Below are positions 25,949 to 35,231 of a stretch of DNA of 64,000 nucleotides, one piece after another. The stretch is from Pontibacter sp. SGAir0037. Lineage in GTDB: Bacteria; Bacteroidota; Bacteroidia; Cytophagales; Hymenobacteraceae. The stretch's first letter is position 1, and every line of letters begins with the position of its first letter. The notes below the pieces were generated by a model. The model saw nothing but the letters and a program-made list of their open reading frames with translations. It made no database searches and had not been told where the DNA came from. Position numbers and translations under genes: made by a program. Location of the stretch: NCBI RefSeq assembly GCF_005491705.1, contig NZ_CP028092.1, positions 2,480,001-2,544,000 of the forward strand, written 5' to 3'.

Positions 25949-26713
25949 ATGTCTATAACAAAAGAATCAGAATTAACAGGGATGAAAGCAGTAAGCGACG
26001 TAGTTGCTTATACTTTAAAAGAAATGATTCATTTTGCCAAGCCAGGAATGACCACAAAAGAATTAGACGATTTTGGCGGTAAAATCCTTTCTGACTTTGG
26101 AGCAAAATCTGCCCCTTACCAGACCTATAAATTTCCGGGGTGGACTTGCATAAGCGTGAACAATGAATTTTGTCACGGCATCCCCTCCAGCAAAAAAGTT
26201 TTAAAAGAAGGCGACTTAATAAATATAGATGTTTCGGCAGAACTTAATGGTTTTTGGTCAGACAATGGCGCTTCATTTATTCTTGGAGAAGATTTAAACG
26301 GTCACCAAAAACTCGTTGACGCTTCCAAACAAATCCTGCAAAAAACAATAAATCATATTAAAGGGGGTGTTCGTATTTCTGAAATTGGTTACTTAATTGA
26401 GACTGAAGCAAAAAGACGTGGCTTTAAGGTTATTAAGAATTTAACAGGACACGGAATCGGTAGAAGCCTTCATGAAGAACCATCTGAAATAGCTAATTTC
26501 AAGGACAAATCCAACTTTAACAGGTTTAAGAAGAACGCTGTTGTTGCCATTGAAACTTTTATAACAACAACATCTACTTATGCTGAAACTTTAAAGGACG
26601 GCTGGACCCTGGTTGGAAATAAGGGTGGTTTCATGGCACAACACGAGCACACAATTATGGTGACAGATGGTGCCCCGATTATACTAACAGAAAAGAATGA
26701 AATTTTTAATTAG
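25949..26713 (+). CDS. map: Type I methionyl aminopeptidase, accessory copy
   Basis: 254 residues. The pita-bread fold is complete, with five metal ligands in the expected order and spacing: Asp94 and Asp105 (INIDVSAELNGFWSDNGA), His168 (LTGHGIGRSLHEEP), Glu202 (AIETF) and Glu233 (AQHEHTIMV). The substrate-binding His is in EFCHGIP. It removes initiator Met from nascent proteins in the cytosol. In Bacteroidota the housekeeping map gene normally lies in the ribosomal-protein/secY cluster, so this lone copy among island genes is probably an additional, transferred paralogue. A strong bidirectional terminator follows. Confidence 0.92.
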   Translation: MSITKESELTGMKAVSDVVAYTLKEMIHFAKPGMTTKELDDFGGKILSDFGAKSAPYQTYKFPGWTCISVNNEFCHGIPSSKKVLKEGDLINIDVSAELNGFWSDNGASFILGEDLNGHQKLVDASKQILQKTINHIKGGVRISEIGYLIETEAKRRGFKVIKNLTGHGIGRSLHEEPSEIANFKDKSNFNRFKKNAVVAIETFITTTSTYAETLKDGWTLVGNKGGFMAQHEHTIMVTDGAPIILTEKNEIFN

Positions 26714-26894
26714 GCACTAAGTATAAACACCCGTCAACTGTAAAAAGAAGTAAGAAGGCATCAATTTTATAACCTGTTGCCATCGTTAAAATATTTTCTT
26801 CTGCAAATTGATTGCTGTTTTGTGTGTTTAGAGACAACACTTTGACAGCGCCTGCATTAACATAGTACCGCTCCGCAAACCTTGAACCAGTAAG

Positions 26895-26968
26895 AATACT
26901 ATTCAAAAAGCAGGAGCCCTCATCTTACAAATCTGTAAAATGAGGGCTCCTGCTTTTTGAATGGTATT
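26895..26968. terminator. Bidirectional terminator
   Basis: Arms of 29 bases (26895-26923 and 26940-26968) pair with a single mismatch around a 16-base loop; the inner 23 bases are perfect, with A- and T-runs on the outer sides. It lies between the convergent map-like gene and the efflux operon and marks the right edge of the island. Confidence 0.9.
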
Positions 26969-26986
26969 GCTGTTACAGCATTGATT

Positions 26987-28432
26987 TTAATTCCATCCGC
27001 CACCTAATGCCTGGTAAATATTTACCAGGGCGCTCATCTGTTGCTTTTTGGTTTCAACCAGTTCAAACCTCGACTCCAGGGCATCGCGTTGCGTCATGAG
27101 TACTTCCATGTAATCTGCCCTTGCTGATCTGAACAGATCGTTAGAAATATCGATGGACTGCGTTAGTGCCTGTACCTGCTTCGATTTCAGATCATAACTT
27201 CTTTCCAGGTTATCGATTTTAGCCAACTGATTAGCCACCTCCAGATACGCATTCAGGATAGTACGCTCGTAGTTGTACACTGCCTGTAGCTGCTTGGCGC
27301 TGGCACTACTATAGGTTGCCTTAATGGCATTCCTGTTAATTAAGGGTGCCACTATATCTCCTGCCAAAGTATACAGCAACGACTCCGGTGTTTTTAACAA
27401 GTATGCCGGATTAAAGGCCCTGTAACCAATAGCTGCAGATATACCCAGCGAAGGATAAAACTGTGCTTTGGCCACCTTAACATCCAGCTTGGATGCTGCC
27501 AACTCCAGCTCCGCCTGCTTAATATCAGGGCGGTTGGCTAACAACTGCGACGGCAGTCCGGCATGAATGGTAGCTGGGACTAAAGTGTTAAAAGACTCGG
27601 CGTTTCTAGGAATTGTCTGCGGGTACCGGCCCAGCAGAAAATTTATCCTGTTCTCCGTTTCGGTAATCCGCTGCTGAATGTCGTACTGCAGGCTTTGGGT
27701 ACTGAATACCTGCGCCTCAAATCTGCGGACAGCCAGTTCGTTTACCCTGGTAGCTTCTTTCTGTAGCTTCACAATTCGCAGGGCATTGCTTTGAATATCG
27801 ATGTTCTGCTTTACAATGGCTAACTGGTTATCAAGGGCCAGCAATTCAAAATAAGAATCAGCTATTTCAGCAATAAGGTTAGTAACCATAAAGTTTCGAC
27901 CTTCAACCGAAGACAAATACCTGCTCACTGCCGCCTTTTTAGCATTGTGCAGCTTATTCCAGATATCTACTTCCCAGGTAGCATAGGCTCCGACTAAAAA
28001 GTCTGGCAAAGGCTCTGGCATTTCTTTTTCCGGCTTAATTTCGGTGGTAGCCTCCATTGCCCCTATGTTAGTGTATCTAGGCACTTTGTCAACGCCGGCT
28101 GAACCCTGCAGGCCTACAAAGGGCAAGTACTCCCCTTTTCTAACCCTTACTTCGTTTCTGGAAATAGCAATCTCCTGCAACGTGATGTTCAGTTCCTGGT
28201 TGTGCTGCAGCGCCGTATCAATTAAGGCTGTCAGATAAGGATCGGTGAAATAATCTTTCCACCGCATCTTTGCTATATTAGTTGTATCCTGCGAGTTGTT
28301 AAAACTCGCAGGTACAGCCGTATTCGCTGTTCTTTCTACTACTGATGGAGTTATGCAAGCCGTAAAAGCTAAAGACAGGCAAGCTACTCCTACACATTTA
28401 TATATGATTCTTTTAAACATTGTGGTGAACAT
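26987..28432 (-). CDS. RND efflux outer-membrane factor (OprM/CusC-like, NodT family)
   Basis: 481 residues (477 from the second Met at 28420, which is more likely because it shortens the overlap with the pump gene to 8 bases). The lipobox LAFTAC indicates an outer-membrane lipoprotein. Two OEP repeats are visible, with typical text such as YATWEVDIWNKL, LIAEIADSYFELLALDNQLAIVK, LPSQLLANRPDIKQAELELAASK and QFYPSLGISAAIGY. It forms the outer channel of the tripartite pump encoded upstream. It is the last gene of the operon and ends just before the terminator at 26895-26968. Confidence 0.95.
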   Translation of the reverse strand: MFTTMFKRIIYKCVGVACLSLAFTACITPSVVERTANTAVPASFNNSQDTTNIAKMRWKDYFTDPYLTALIDTALQHNQELNITLQEIAISRNEVRVRKGEYLPFVGLQGSAGVDKVPRYTNIGAMEATTEIKPEKEMPEPLPDFLVGAYATWEVDIWNKLHNAKKAAVSRYLSSVEGRNFMVTNLIAEIADSYFELLALDNQLAIVKQNIDIQSNALRIVKLQKEATRVNELAVRRFEAQVFSTQSLQYDIQQRITETENRINFLLGRYPQTIPRNAESFNTLVPATIHAGLPSQLLANRPDIKQAELELAASKLDVKVAKAQFYPSLGISAAIGYRAFNPAYLLKTPESLLYTLAGDIVAPLINRNAIKATYSSASAKQLQAVYNYERTILNAYLEVANQLAKIDNLERSYDLKSKQVQALTQSIDISNDLFRSARADYMEVLMTQRDALESRFELVETKKQQMSALVNIYQALGGGWN

Positions 28433-31400
28433 AATCTTCGGTTAAAGGAGTTTCTTCTTCGTCTTTAATCATGTGACGGCCATCTGCCAGGTGGCCGAAT
28501 ATGTAGTACAAGCCTGGCACGATGATGACGCCGAAAATTGTTCCGAACAACATACCTCCAAGGGCAGAAGCACCGATGGTCTGGTTACCAATGGCTCCTG
28601 CACCAGTTGCAATTATCAACGGAATTAACCCAGCAATAAAGGCAAATGAAGTCATCAGGATCGGACGGAAACGAACTCTGGCTCCTTCTATAGCAGCTTC
28701 GAATATAGAAGCCCCTTCCTGCCGTTTCTGAACGGCAAACTCAACAATCAGCACGGCATTTTTACCTAGCAGACCAATCAGCATGATAAGACCTATCTGC
28801 GCATAGATGTTATTCTCCAGCCCCATTAGTTTCAGCAACATAAAGGAACCGAACACCCCAACAGGCAGAGAGAACACCACCGCCAGCGGAATAATAAAGC
28901 TCTCATACTGTGCCGCCAGCACAAAGTACACGAACATCAGCACCACCAGGAACACATAAAGCGCCTCGTTTCCTCTGCTAGCTTCGTCGTAAGACAAGCC
29001 TTCCCAGGCGATGTCGTAGCCTTTTGGTAAGGTTTGGCTGGCTACTTCCTGTATGGCCTGAATGGCATCTGCAGTAGTATACCCCTTAGCCGGAAGCCCC
29101 TGAATGGCTGCTGAATTGTACATGTTGAAACGAGTAATTTCATTGGGTCCCTGCCCTTTTTTAAGCTTCATAAACGATGAGTAAGGCACCATTTCACCCT
29201 GATCGTTTTTAACGAAAAGCTTTAAAAGATCAGATGGAAGCCTTCTGAATTTAGGATCAGACTGCACGTATACTTTAAAGAACTGGCCAAACTTGATAAA
29301 GCCCTGCTCATAGGTACTACCAATTAAAATATTCAGGTTTTCCATCGCATTATCAATAGAAACTCCTTTCTGCATTGCCAGGCTATTGTCTATCTCCAGC
29401 TCGTACTGCGGATAATTGGCAGCGAAAAAGGTAAACAGACCTGTCAGCTCTTTGCGCTTGCGTAAATTTTCAAGGAACTCCTGGTTTATTTTATCAAACT
29501 CGTGGTAGTCGGTATCGGTATTTTTATCCAGCAAACGCATAGAAAAACCGCCTGAAGAGCCAAAGCCCGGAATGGCCGGTGGTTCAAAGAACTCAATCAC
29601 AGCGCCCAGTCCTTTGGTCTCCTCCTCTAACTCTTCCATAATTTCTTTTACGGTATGCTCCCGTTGCGACCAGGCTTTCAGGTTAATAAGACACGTACCC
29701 GCATTAGATCCGCGTCCTTCAGTCATAATCTCATAACCAGCCAAAGAAGATACAGATTCTACTCCTTCTATCTCCTCACAAATTTTCTGCAGCTTTTGAG
29801 ATACCTGGTTTGTTTTTTCCAGGGTAGAGCCCGGAGGCGTCTGGATAATAGCATAGATGGTACCCTGATCTTCGTTCGGTATAAAGCCTGCCGGCAGAAC
29901 TTGGTTTTCGTAGAAAATACCCGCACCAAATGCCAGTAGTATACCGAAAGTAAGCCACCTTCTGCTCACAATCGACCTTAGCAGGCCTACATATCTTCCG
30001 GTAAGTTTTTCAAACCCCCTGTTAAAACTGTCGAGCGACCTGGTAAGCAGGTTTTTCTTCTTAGCCTTACCATGATGGTTCTTCAACAGCATGGCGCAAA
30101 GTACCGGGGTTAGCGTCAGAGCGATCAGGGCCGAAATAACGATGGAACTGGCCATGGTAATGGAGAACTGGCGATAAAAAGTACCTACCGGGCCCGACAT
30201 AAATGAAATAGGCAGGAACACCGATACCATTACCATGGTAATGGCGATAATAGCCCCACTAATTTCGCCAAGCACTTCCTGCACAGCTCTGTAAGGCGAT
30301 AGATACGGCTTTTCCTCCATTTTTGCATGGACGGCCTCTACCACCACAATGGCATCATCCACCACAATACCTATCGCCAGCACAAGCGCAAATAGTGTTA
30401 CCAGGTTAATGGAAAGCCCGAAAAACTGAATCACGAAGAATGCCCCTACCAGCGACACCGGCACCGCCAGGATCGGGATCAGGGTAGAGCGCCAGTCGCC
30501 CAGGAAGATGAATACCACAATGGCAACCAGTATAAAGGCATCCCGGAGGGTATGAATTACCTGCTCAATGGAAGCATCCAGGAACTGTGATACGTCATAG
30601 CTGATCTTGTAATCCATCCCGGGAGGGAAATAAGGTCTCATTTCCTCAAGCTTGGCTTTTACCTCTTCAATTACTTCGCTGGCATTACTGCCGTAGTTCT
30701 GCTTTAGCACGATGGCTGCTGAAGGGTGGCCGTCCAGGTTAGAATAAATATCAAAGAATTCGCTACCCAGTTCAGCCGTGGCGATGTCTTTCAGGTGTAT
30801 GCTTTCACCTTGGGCATTGGCCCGGATAATGATATTCTCATACTCTTCCGGTTCGCTATACCTGCCTTTGTAGGTGAGCACATATTCCAGCGACTGCGCT
30901 GCTATACCGGAGCTTTGGCCTAACCTGCCCGGGCGGCCAATAATGCTCTGCTCCCCCAGTGCCTTCATTACTTCATCTACCGAAATATTGTAAGCCCGCA
31001 TACGATCAGGGTTCAGCCAGATGCGCATCGCATATCTGCGGCTACCGAGAATTTGTGCCCGCGCCACCCCTTTGGTCCGCTGTATTTCAGGAATCATTTT
31101 AACGGTAGCATAGTTGAACAGGAACTTCTCGTCCATACTCTCACTCTTCGAGTAGAGGTTAACGTACATCAACATACTCGGCTGGATAGGGGTAATCACC
31201 ACACCTTCGCGCTGGACGAGTTCCGGCAAGAGTGGCATTACCTGGTCTACCCTCGTTTTCACCCGTATAACGGCATCATTGGGATCGGTGCCTGGTTCAA
31301 AAATTACCCTCAGGGTAGCCTCGCCGGCACTGGTTGCATCCGTAGCTATATAGCGCATATCCTGAACACCGTTAATGGCCTGTTCTAAGGTAATCAGTGT

Positions 31401-31580
31401 GGATTTCACCAGCACATCGGCACTGGCTCCGGGATAGGCAATAAAAATATTTACAGTGGTAGGTGCAATTTCCGGGAATTGAGAAATAGGCATCTGCTTT
31501 ACAGCCAGGGTGCCTACAAACACAATCATGACCGATATTACAATCGCAAATACAGGTCGCTTTATAAATTTACTAAACAT
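28413..31580 (-). CDS. RND efflux transporter permease, HAE1 family
   Basis: 1055 residues, twelve membrane helices and two large periplasmic loops, as in AcrB/MexB. The N-terminus FIKRPVFAIVISVMIVFVG is typical; the proton-relay aspartates are in GIVVDDAIVVVE (fourth helix). Further marks are PVALTLTPVLC-like text in the sixth helix region, and GLLGKNAVLIVEFA with GARVRFRPILMTSFAF in the C-terminal half. It exports hydrophobic drugs or lipids using the proton gradient. It follows the adaptor gene by 25 bases and overlaps the outer-membrane factor gene. No regulator gene is adjacent. Confidence 0.97.
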   Translation of the reverse strand: MFSKFIKRPVFAIVISVMIVFVGTLAVKQMPISQFPEIAPTTVNIFIAYPGASADVLVKSTLITLEQAINGVQDMRYIATDATSAGEATLRVIFEPGTDPNDAVIRVKTRVDQVMPLLPELVQREGVVITPIQPSMLMYVNLYSKSESMDEKFLFNYATVKMIPEIQRTKGVARAQILGSRRYAMRIWLNPDRMRAYNISVDEVMKALGEQSIIGRPGRLGQSSGIAAQSLEYVLTYKGRYSEPEEYENIIIRANAQGESIHLKDIATAELGSEFFDIYSNLDGHPSAAIVLKQNYGSNASEVIEEVKAKLEEMRPYFPPGMDYKISYDVSQFLDASIEQVIHTLRDAFILVAIVVFIFLGDWRSTLIPILAVPVSLVGAFFVIQFFGLSINLVTLFALVLAIGIVVDDAIVVVEAVHAKMEEKPYLSPYRAVQEVLGEISGAIIAITMVMVSVFLPISFMSGPVGTFYRQFSITMASSIVISALIALTLTPVLCAMLLKNHHGKAKKKNLLTRSLDSFNRGFEKLTGRYVGLLRSIVSRRWLTFGILLAFGAGIFYENQVLPAGFIPNEDQGTIYAIIQTPPGSTLEKTNQVSQKLQKICEEIEGVESVSSLAGYEIMTEGRGSNAGTCLINLKAWSQREHTVKEIMEELEEETKGLGAVIEFFEPPAIPGFGSSGGFSMRLLDKNTDTDYHEFDKINQEFLENLRKRKELTGLFTFFAANYPQYELEIDNSLAMQKGVSIDNAMENLNILIGSTYEQGFIKFGQFFKVYVQSDPKFRRLPSDLLKLFVKNDQGEMVPYSSFMKLKKGQGPNEITRFNMYNSAAIQGLPAKGYTTADAIQAIQEVASQTLPKGYDIAWEGLSYDEASRGNEALYVFLVVLMFVYFVLAAQYESFIIPLAVVFSLPVGVFGSFMLLKLMGLENNIYAQIGLIMLIGLLGKNAVLIVEFAVQKRQEGASIFEAAIEGARVRFRPILMTSFAFIAGLIPLIIATGAGAIGNQTIGASALGGMLFGTIFGVIIVPGLYYIFGHLADGRHMIKDEEETPLTEDYVHHNV

Positions 31581-31605
31581 TATTTCTGCTTTTTAGGATA
31601 CCTGA

Positions 31606-32697
31606 TTATTCTGCATATAAATCCAGCTGCGAGATAACAGCATCAGGCTTCATAAACTTGTAGTGTATTTTTTCATTTTCACGTACCAGACGAAGGCCTT
31701 CCAGCAGGAACTTATCTCCTTCGGCCAAGCCATTCTGCACAACATAAATGTGTGGCATTTCAGCGGCTATGGTTATCTCCCTCGACTTTAGCACATCGTC
31801 TTTATCAATTACATATACATATTTCTTGTCCAGTACTTCAAAAGTGGCTTTCTGCGGGATAAGCAGCGCATCTTTCATTGGCACACTCATAAGCACGTTA
31901 CCGGTTTCGCCATGCCTTAACAGTCCTTTCGGATTCGGGAATGTAGCCCTGAAAGCAATGTTTCCGGTTTCGTTGTTAAAGTTGGCTTCTATAGTTTCTA
32001 CCACGCCCGGATACTCAAACTGCTTATTGTTAGCCATTAACAGGTTTACATTGGCTTTGCTGCCCGTATGTTCCTTAGCCTGATACTCCAGGTATTCTGC
32101 TTCCGGAACATTATAGTAAACCCACATTTTACTGTTGTCAGATAGCTCAGTAAGCAGTTCTCCCTCATCCACCAGGCTTCCCAGCCTTACACGAAAGCGG
32201 TCGATGATGCCATCGAAGGGTGCCCTGATTTCGGTAAACTGCAGGTGAACACGTGCCAGTGCCAACTCAGCTTTGGCCTTGTCGTATTTGGCTTTGTCCA
32301 TGGCCAGTTCATTGGGAGCAACTATATTGCTGTCTGCCAGCCTTTTGGTGTTCTGATACTCGATCTGAGCAAAGTTGGCTTCGGCCTGTGCTTTCTGAAG
32401 TTCTGCCTCATAGAGCGTCGGCATGATCTGAAACAACAGCTGTCCTTTTTTTACAAACTGGCCTTCGTCTACATAGATCTTTTGCAGGTAGCCTCTTTCC
32501 TGAGCTCTTAATTCGATGTGGCTGATGGAACTGATCTGGCACACATAATCCTCCGTAATGGTAGTATCCATTTTAATCGGACTTGTGACCAAAAACTCGG
32601 TTTCATGTTCCTTTTCTTCTTTTTTTGATTCACAGCCTGTATGGCATAATAAGACACATAATGCCATAAGCATGAGAAAATTCTTCATGATATTCAT
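31606..32697 (-). CDS. RND efflux periplasmic adaptor (membrane fusion protein)
   Basis: 363 residues. Lipobox HTGC (Cys near 23) anchors it in the inner membrane. A barrel-sandwich half-motif RGYLQKIYVDEGQFVKKGQLLF is followed by a short coiled-coil hairpin (ELQKAQAEANFAQIEYQNTK ...) and the second lipoyl half RAPFDGIIDRFRVRLGSLVD, then beta-barrel and membrane-proximal domains. It bridges the pump and the outer-membrane channel. It is the first gene of this three-gene operon; its promoter should lie in 32698-32900. Confidence 0.95.
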   Translation of the reverse strand: MNIMKNFLMLMALCVLLCHTGCESKKEEKEHETEFLVTSPIKMDTTITEDYVCQISSISHIELRAQERGYLQKIYVDEGQFVKKGQLLFQIMPTLYEAELQKAQAEANFAQIEYQNTKRLADSNIVAPNELAMDKAKYDKAKAELALARVHLQFTEIRAPFDGIIDRFRVRLGSLVDEGELLTELSDNSKMWVYYNVPEAEYLEYQAKEHTGSKANVNLLMANNKQFEYPGVVETIEANFNNETGNIAFRATFPNPKGLLRHGETGNVLMSVPMKDALLIPQKATFEVLDKKYVYVIDKDDVLKSREITIAAEMPHIYVVQNGLAEGDKFLLEGLRLVRENEKIHYKFMKPDAVISQLDLYAE

Positions 32698-33021
32698 GAT
32701 GATTTGCTTTTAAAATGGTAAGGTTTGGTTGATGATTTTGGATGGTGTATGCATGATACACGGGCTCAGTACATCTGGTATATTGCCTTTGGATGACTGG
32801 CAATTATTAGTAATAGAAACAGGTTTATTTAATTAGGGTGCATTGCCACTTGTGGCGATGCAAACAGGTGGTGATAAGCATCATCGTAATGTTCCGCTGA
32901 ACTACCGTTTTCTTTCCTCTTAAGAATGGGAGGCAAACAAAACAAATCAGTTGCAACAATGCCTGGGCCAGGCTATAAGGCACTAAGATGATGAAGGCAG
33001 GTGAAACTGCCGGGCATTACA
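32698..33021. other. Intergenic region upstream of the first RND operon
   Basis: Holds an imperfect palindrome GTGTATGCATGATACAC (32745-32761) about 48 bases upstream of the adaptor ATG, a possible operator. It also has a hairpin with 11-base arms (32839-32849 and 32852-32862, one mismatch) and two small GC hairpins at 32961-32973 and 32996-33011 that may end transcription of the gene at 33022. No -7 box was found for the RND operon, and no gene. Confidence 0.4.
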
Positions 33022-33453
33022 TCATATTCTGAATACCTGGAATATGAGATACCGTCTTTTAGATAAGGTATAAGAAAATTGCTTACAGAACAGTAAGCTC
33101 GTTTTAATGAAGCAAAAGAAATAAGCGAGTGTGAGGGTATAAACGAGAGCCGTAAAGTAATTGCCGCTCTCTAAAAGCTCTTTGAAAAAAGTAAGTTCAT
33201 CGTCTTTCTCCTCAATCTCTGCAACATCTATTTTAGTGTGAATTTCTTTTTCAGAAACAGAAGAGAGGTGCTTCAGGAGGACTAAAGCCTGGCTATAGTG
33301 GTCTGTGCCGAAGCTGGAAAACCCGGATGCCGCCAGATTTTGAGAAGAAGCCTTCGGGCTAAAGTATTCTAACGCATGGGCATACAGTTGACTGTACCCA
33401 CTCAACAGGAGAATACCTAGCGTTAGAAAAAAACTAAATAGCAACTTCTTCAT
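33022..33453 (-). CDS. Hypothetical exported or membrane protein
   Basis: 143 residues. A signal peptide (about 1-25, ending YAHA) is followed by a Ser-rich segment, an acidic stretch KIDVAEIEEKDDELTFFKELL and a second hydrophobic segment (about 103-122), then a short basic tail. I do not recognise a family, but the composition and strong signal make it a real gene. A near-ideal promoter ends almost at its start codon, so the mRNA may be leaderless. It is transcribed away from hisS and toward the RND operon. Confidence 0.65.
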   Translation of the reverse strand: MKKLLFSFFLTLGILLLSGYSQLYAHALEYFSPKASSQNLAASGFSSFGTDHYSQALVLLKHLSSVSEKEIHTKIDVAEIEEKDDELTFFKELLESGNYFTALVYTLTLAYFFCFIKTSLLFCKQFSYTLSKRRYLIFQVFRI

Positions 33454-33824
33454 TCGGGCGCAAACTTACATAAAGTTGATAATCAAGACAAGGATTTATT
33501 TATTAAATGTTGTAACATTAATTAGCGGAAACTTTAACCTTCTTCGGCTTTTCTTACTAGCTCTGAAATAAAACTTATAATTCGTTATGTGCAGCTCTAC
33601 ATGCAGGGCACTTCATAGAACATAAAGATTATGCAGGCGCTATCTTATTAGCTGTCAATATAGTATTACAAGTCGTTATTACCAGCAAAAACATCAGAAA
33701 AATAAAATTTGATGCATAGATACGTTTGTTTCACCTGCTTGGAGGCAACGGCTTTAAGAGCAAAAGCCAGTAAAAACTGCCTCATATTTTAGTTTTTAGT
33801 AACTTCGCCTTCAAATACGAAGGC
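33454..33824. other. Divergent intergenic region upstream of hisS
   Basis: Carries the minus-strand promoter at 33461-33491 and, for hisS, TAACTTCG at 33800-33807 (one mismatch to TAnnTTTG). A small hairpin, GCCTTC (33807-33812) with GAAGGC (33819-33824), abuts the hisS ATG and would hide the GAAGG ribosome-binding sequence. The middle 300 bases are AT-rich and hold nothing I can identify. Confidence 0.45.
33461..33491 (-). promoter_or_regulatory. Promoter: -33 TTG and -7 TAAGTTTG
   Basis: On the minus strand TTG (33489-33491), 20 bases, then TAAGTTTG (33461-33468), matching the Bacteroidota consensus. The -7 box ends 7 bases before the ATG at 33453, so transcription should begin at or next to the start codon. 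Confidence 0.6.
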
Positions 33825-35222
33825 ATGAGCAAAGAAAAACCATCTATACCAAAAGGAACACGTGATTTCGGACCTAATATTGTTGTAAAGCGCAATTATG
33901 TTTTCAACATTATCAGGCGTACTTTCGAAAAGTTTGGCTATCTGCCCCTGGAAACCCCGGCCATGGAACAACTGTCGGTCCTAACCGGCAAGTATGGCGA
34001 GGAGGGCGATCAGCTTATATTTAAGATTTTGAATTCGGGCGACTTTTTATCTAAAACAACAGCCTCAGATATAGAACAGGGTGCCAGACACCTGACCCGC
34101 AAAATTTCGGAGAAAGCACTCCGTTACGATTTAACAGTGCCTTTTGCCCGCTATGTGGTCATGAACAGAAACGACATCTCGTTTCCGTTTAAGCGCTACC
34201 AGATACAGCCTGTATGGCGTGCCGACAGACCTCAGAAAGGCCGTTACAGAGAGTTTTACCAATGCGATGCCGATGTGGTAGGTACAAACTCTCTTCTTTG
34301 TGAAGCTGAAATTGTACAGATGATCAACGAGGTACTTACCACCTTGGGCCTTACCGACTTTACCATTAAAATAAACCACCGGGGAGCTTTGGCTGGCATA
34401 GCAGAGGCAATCGGTGAAAAAGGGCGTGAAGGCGAAATATGTGTGGCCATTGATAAACTGGACAAGATCGGCCAGGAGGGAGTACGCAAAGAGCTGCTGG
34501 AACGTGGTATAGCCGAAGCAGCTGTGGATAAACTGGAGCCTCTTTTCAGCCTTTCGGGTAGCAACGAAGAGGTTCTGCAACAGTTAGATGCTATTATTGG
34601 CCATACGGCTGAAGGAAGCAGAGGACTGGCAGACCTGAAAGAGGTATGGCAATACTTATCCGGATTAGGCAGCCAGGCGCTCTCTGCTCAAAATCCGTCC
34701 AGCAATCCACGCCTGATGCTCGATGTTACTTTAGCCAGGGGCCTCTCCTACTACACCGGCTGTATTTTCGAGGTGAAAGTAAACAACGTGAGCATGGGCA
34801 GCATTAGCGGCGGTGGCCGCTATGATAACCTGACAGGCATGTTCGGGCTGCCAGGTGTATCGGGTGTAGGTTTTTCTTTTGGCGTAGACCGGATTTATGA
34901 TGTACTGGAAGAACTGCAGCTCTTCCCGGAAAGTGCGCAGCTGAGCACTCAGGTCCTGCTGATCCAGTTCGATAAAGCATCGGAAGCCTATGCACTGCCT
35001 TTGCTGCAGCAGCTCCGCGATGCAGGCATTGCATCTGAGCTTTACCCGGAGGCGGTAAAACTGAAAAAGCAGATGAGCTATGCCGACCAGAAAAACATAC
35101 CTTATGTGCTCCTGATCGGTTCAGAAGAAATAGCGTCGGGCCAGTTACAGCTTCGCAACATGCAAACAGGGCAGCAGCAAAGCCTTACCATCAAAGAGGT
35201 GATCAGCCACCTGAACGCCTAG
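33825..35222 (+). CDS. hisS: Histidine--tRNA ligase
   Basis: 465 residues. A class II synthetase: motif 1 near GYLPLETPAMEQ, motif 2 FKRYQIQPVWRADRPQ followed by GRYREFYQCDADVVG, the histidyl-specific LARGLSYYTGCIFEVK, and motif 3 GVGFSFGVDRIYDVL. The C-terminal ~95 residues form the anticodon-binding domain (VLLIQFDKASEAYALPLLQQLR and LKKQMSYADQKNIPYVLLIG). It charges tRNA-His in the cytosol. hutH starts 9 bases downstream and is probably co-transcribed. A hairpin abuts the start codon. Confidence 0.98.
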   Translation: MSKEKPSIPKGTRDFGPNIVVKRNYVFNIIRRTFEKFGYLPLETPAMEQLSVLTGKYGEEGDQLIFKILNSGDFLSKTTASDIEQGARHLTRKISEKALRYDLTVPFARYVVMNRNDISFPFKRYQIQPVWRADRPQKGRYREFYQCDADVVGTNSLLCEAEIVQMINEVLTTLGLTDFTIKINHRGALAGIAEAIGEKGREGEICVAIDKLDKIGQEGVRKELLERGIAEAAVDKLEPLFSLSGSNEEVLQQLDAIIGHTAEGSRGLADLKEVWQYLSGLGSQALSAQNPSSNPRLMLDVTLARGLSYYTGCIFEVKVNNVSMGSISGGGRYDNLTGMFGLPGVSGVGFSFGVDRIYDVLEELQLFPESAQLSTQVLLIQFDKASEAYALPLLQQLRDAGIASELYPEAVKLKKQMSYADQKNIPYVLLIGSEEIASGQLQLRNMQTGQQQSLTIKEVISHLNA

Positions 35223-35231
35223 ATACCTGCT

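Noticed and set aside
26706..26906. 66-residue open frame on the minus strand
   Set aside because: Overlaps the end of the map-like gene and the bidirectional terminator; no similarity recognised.
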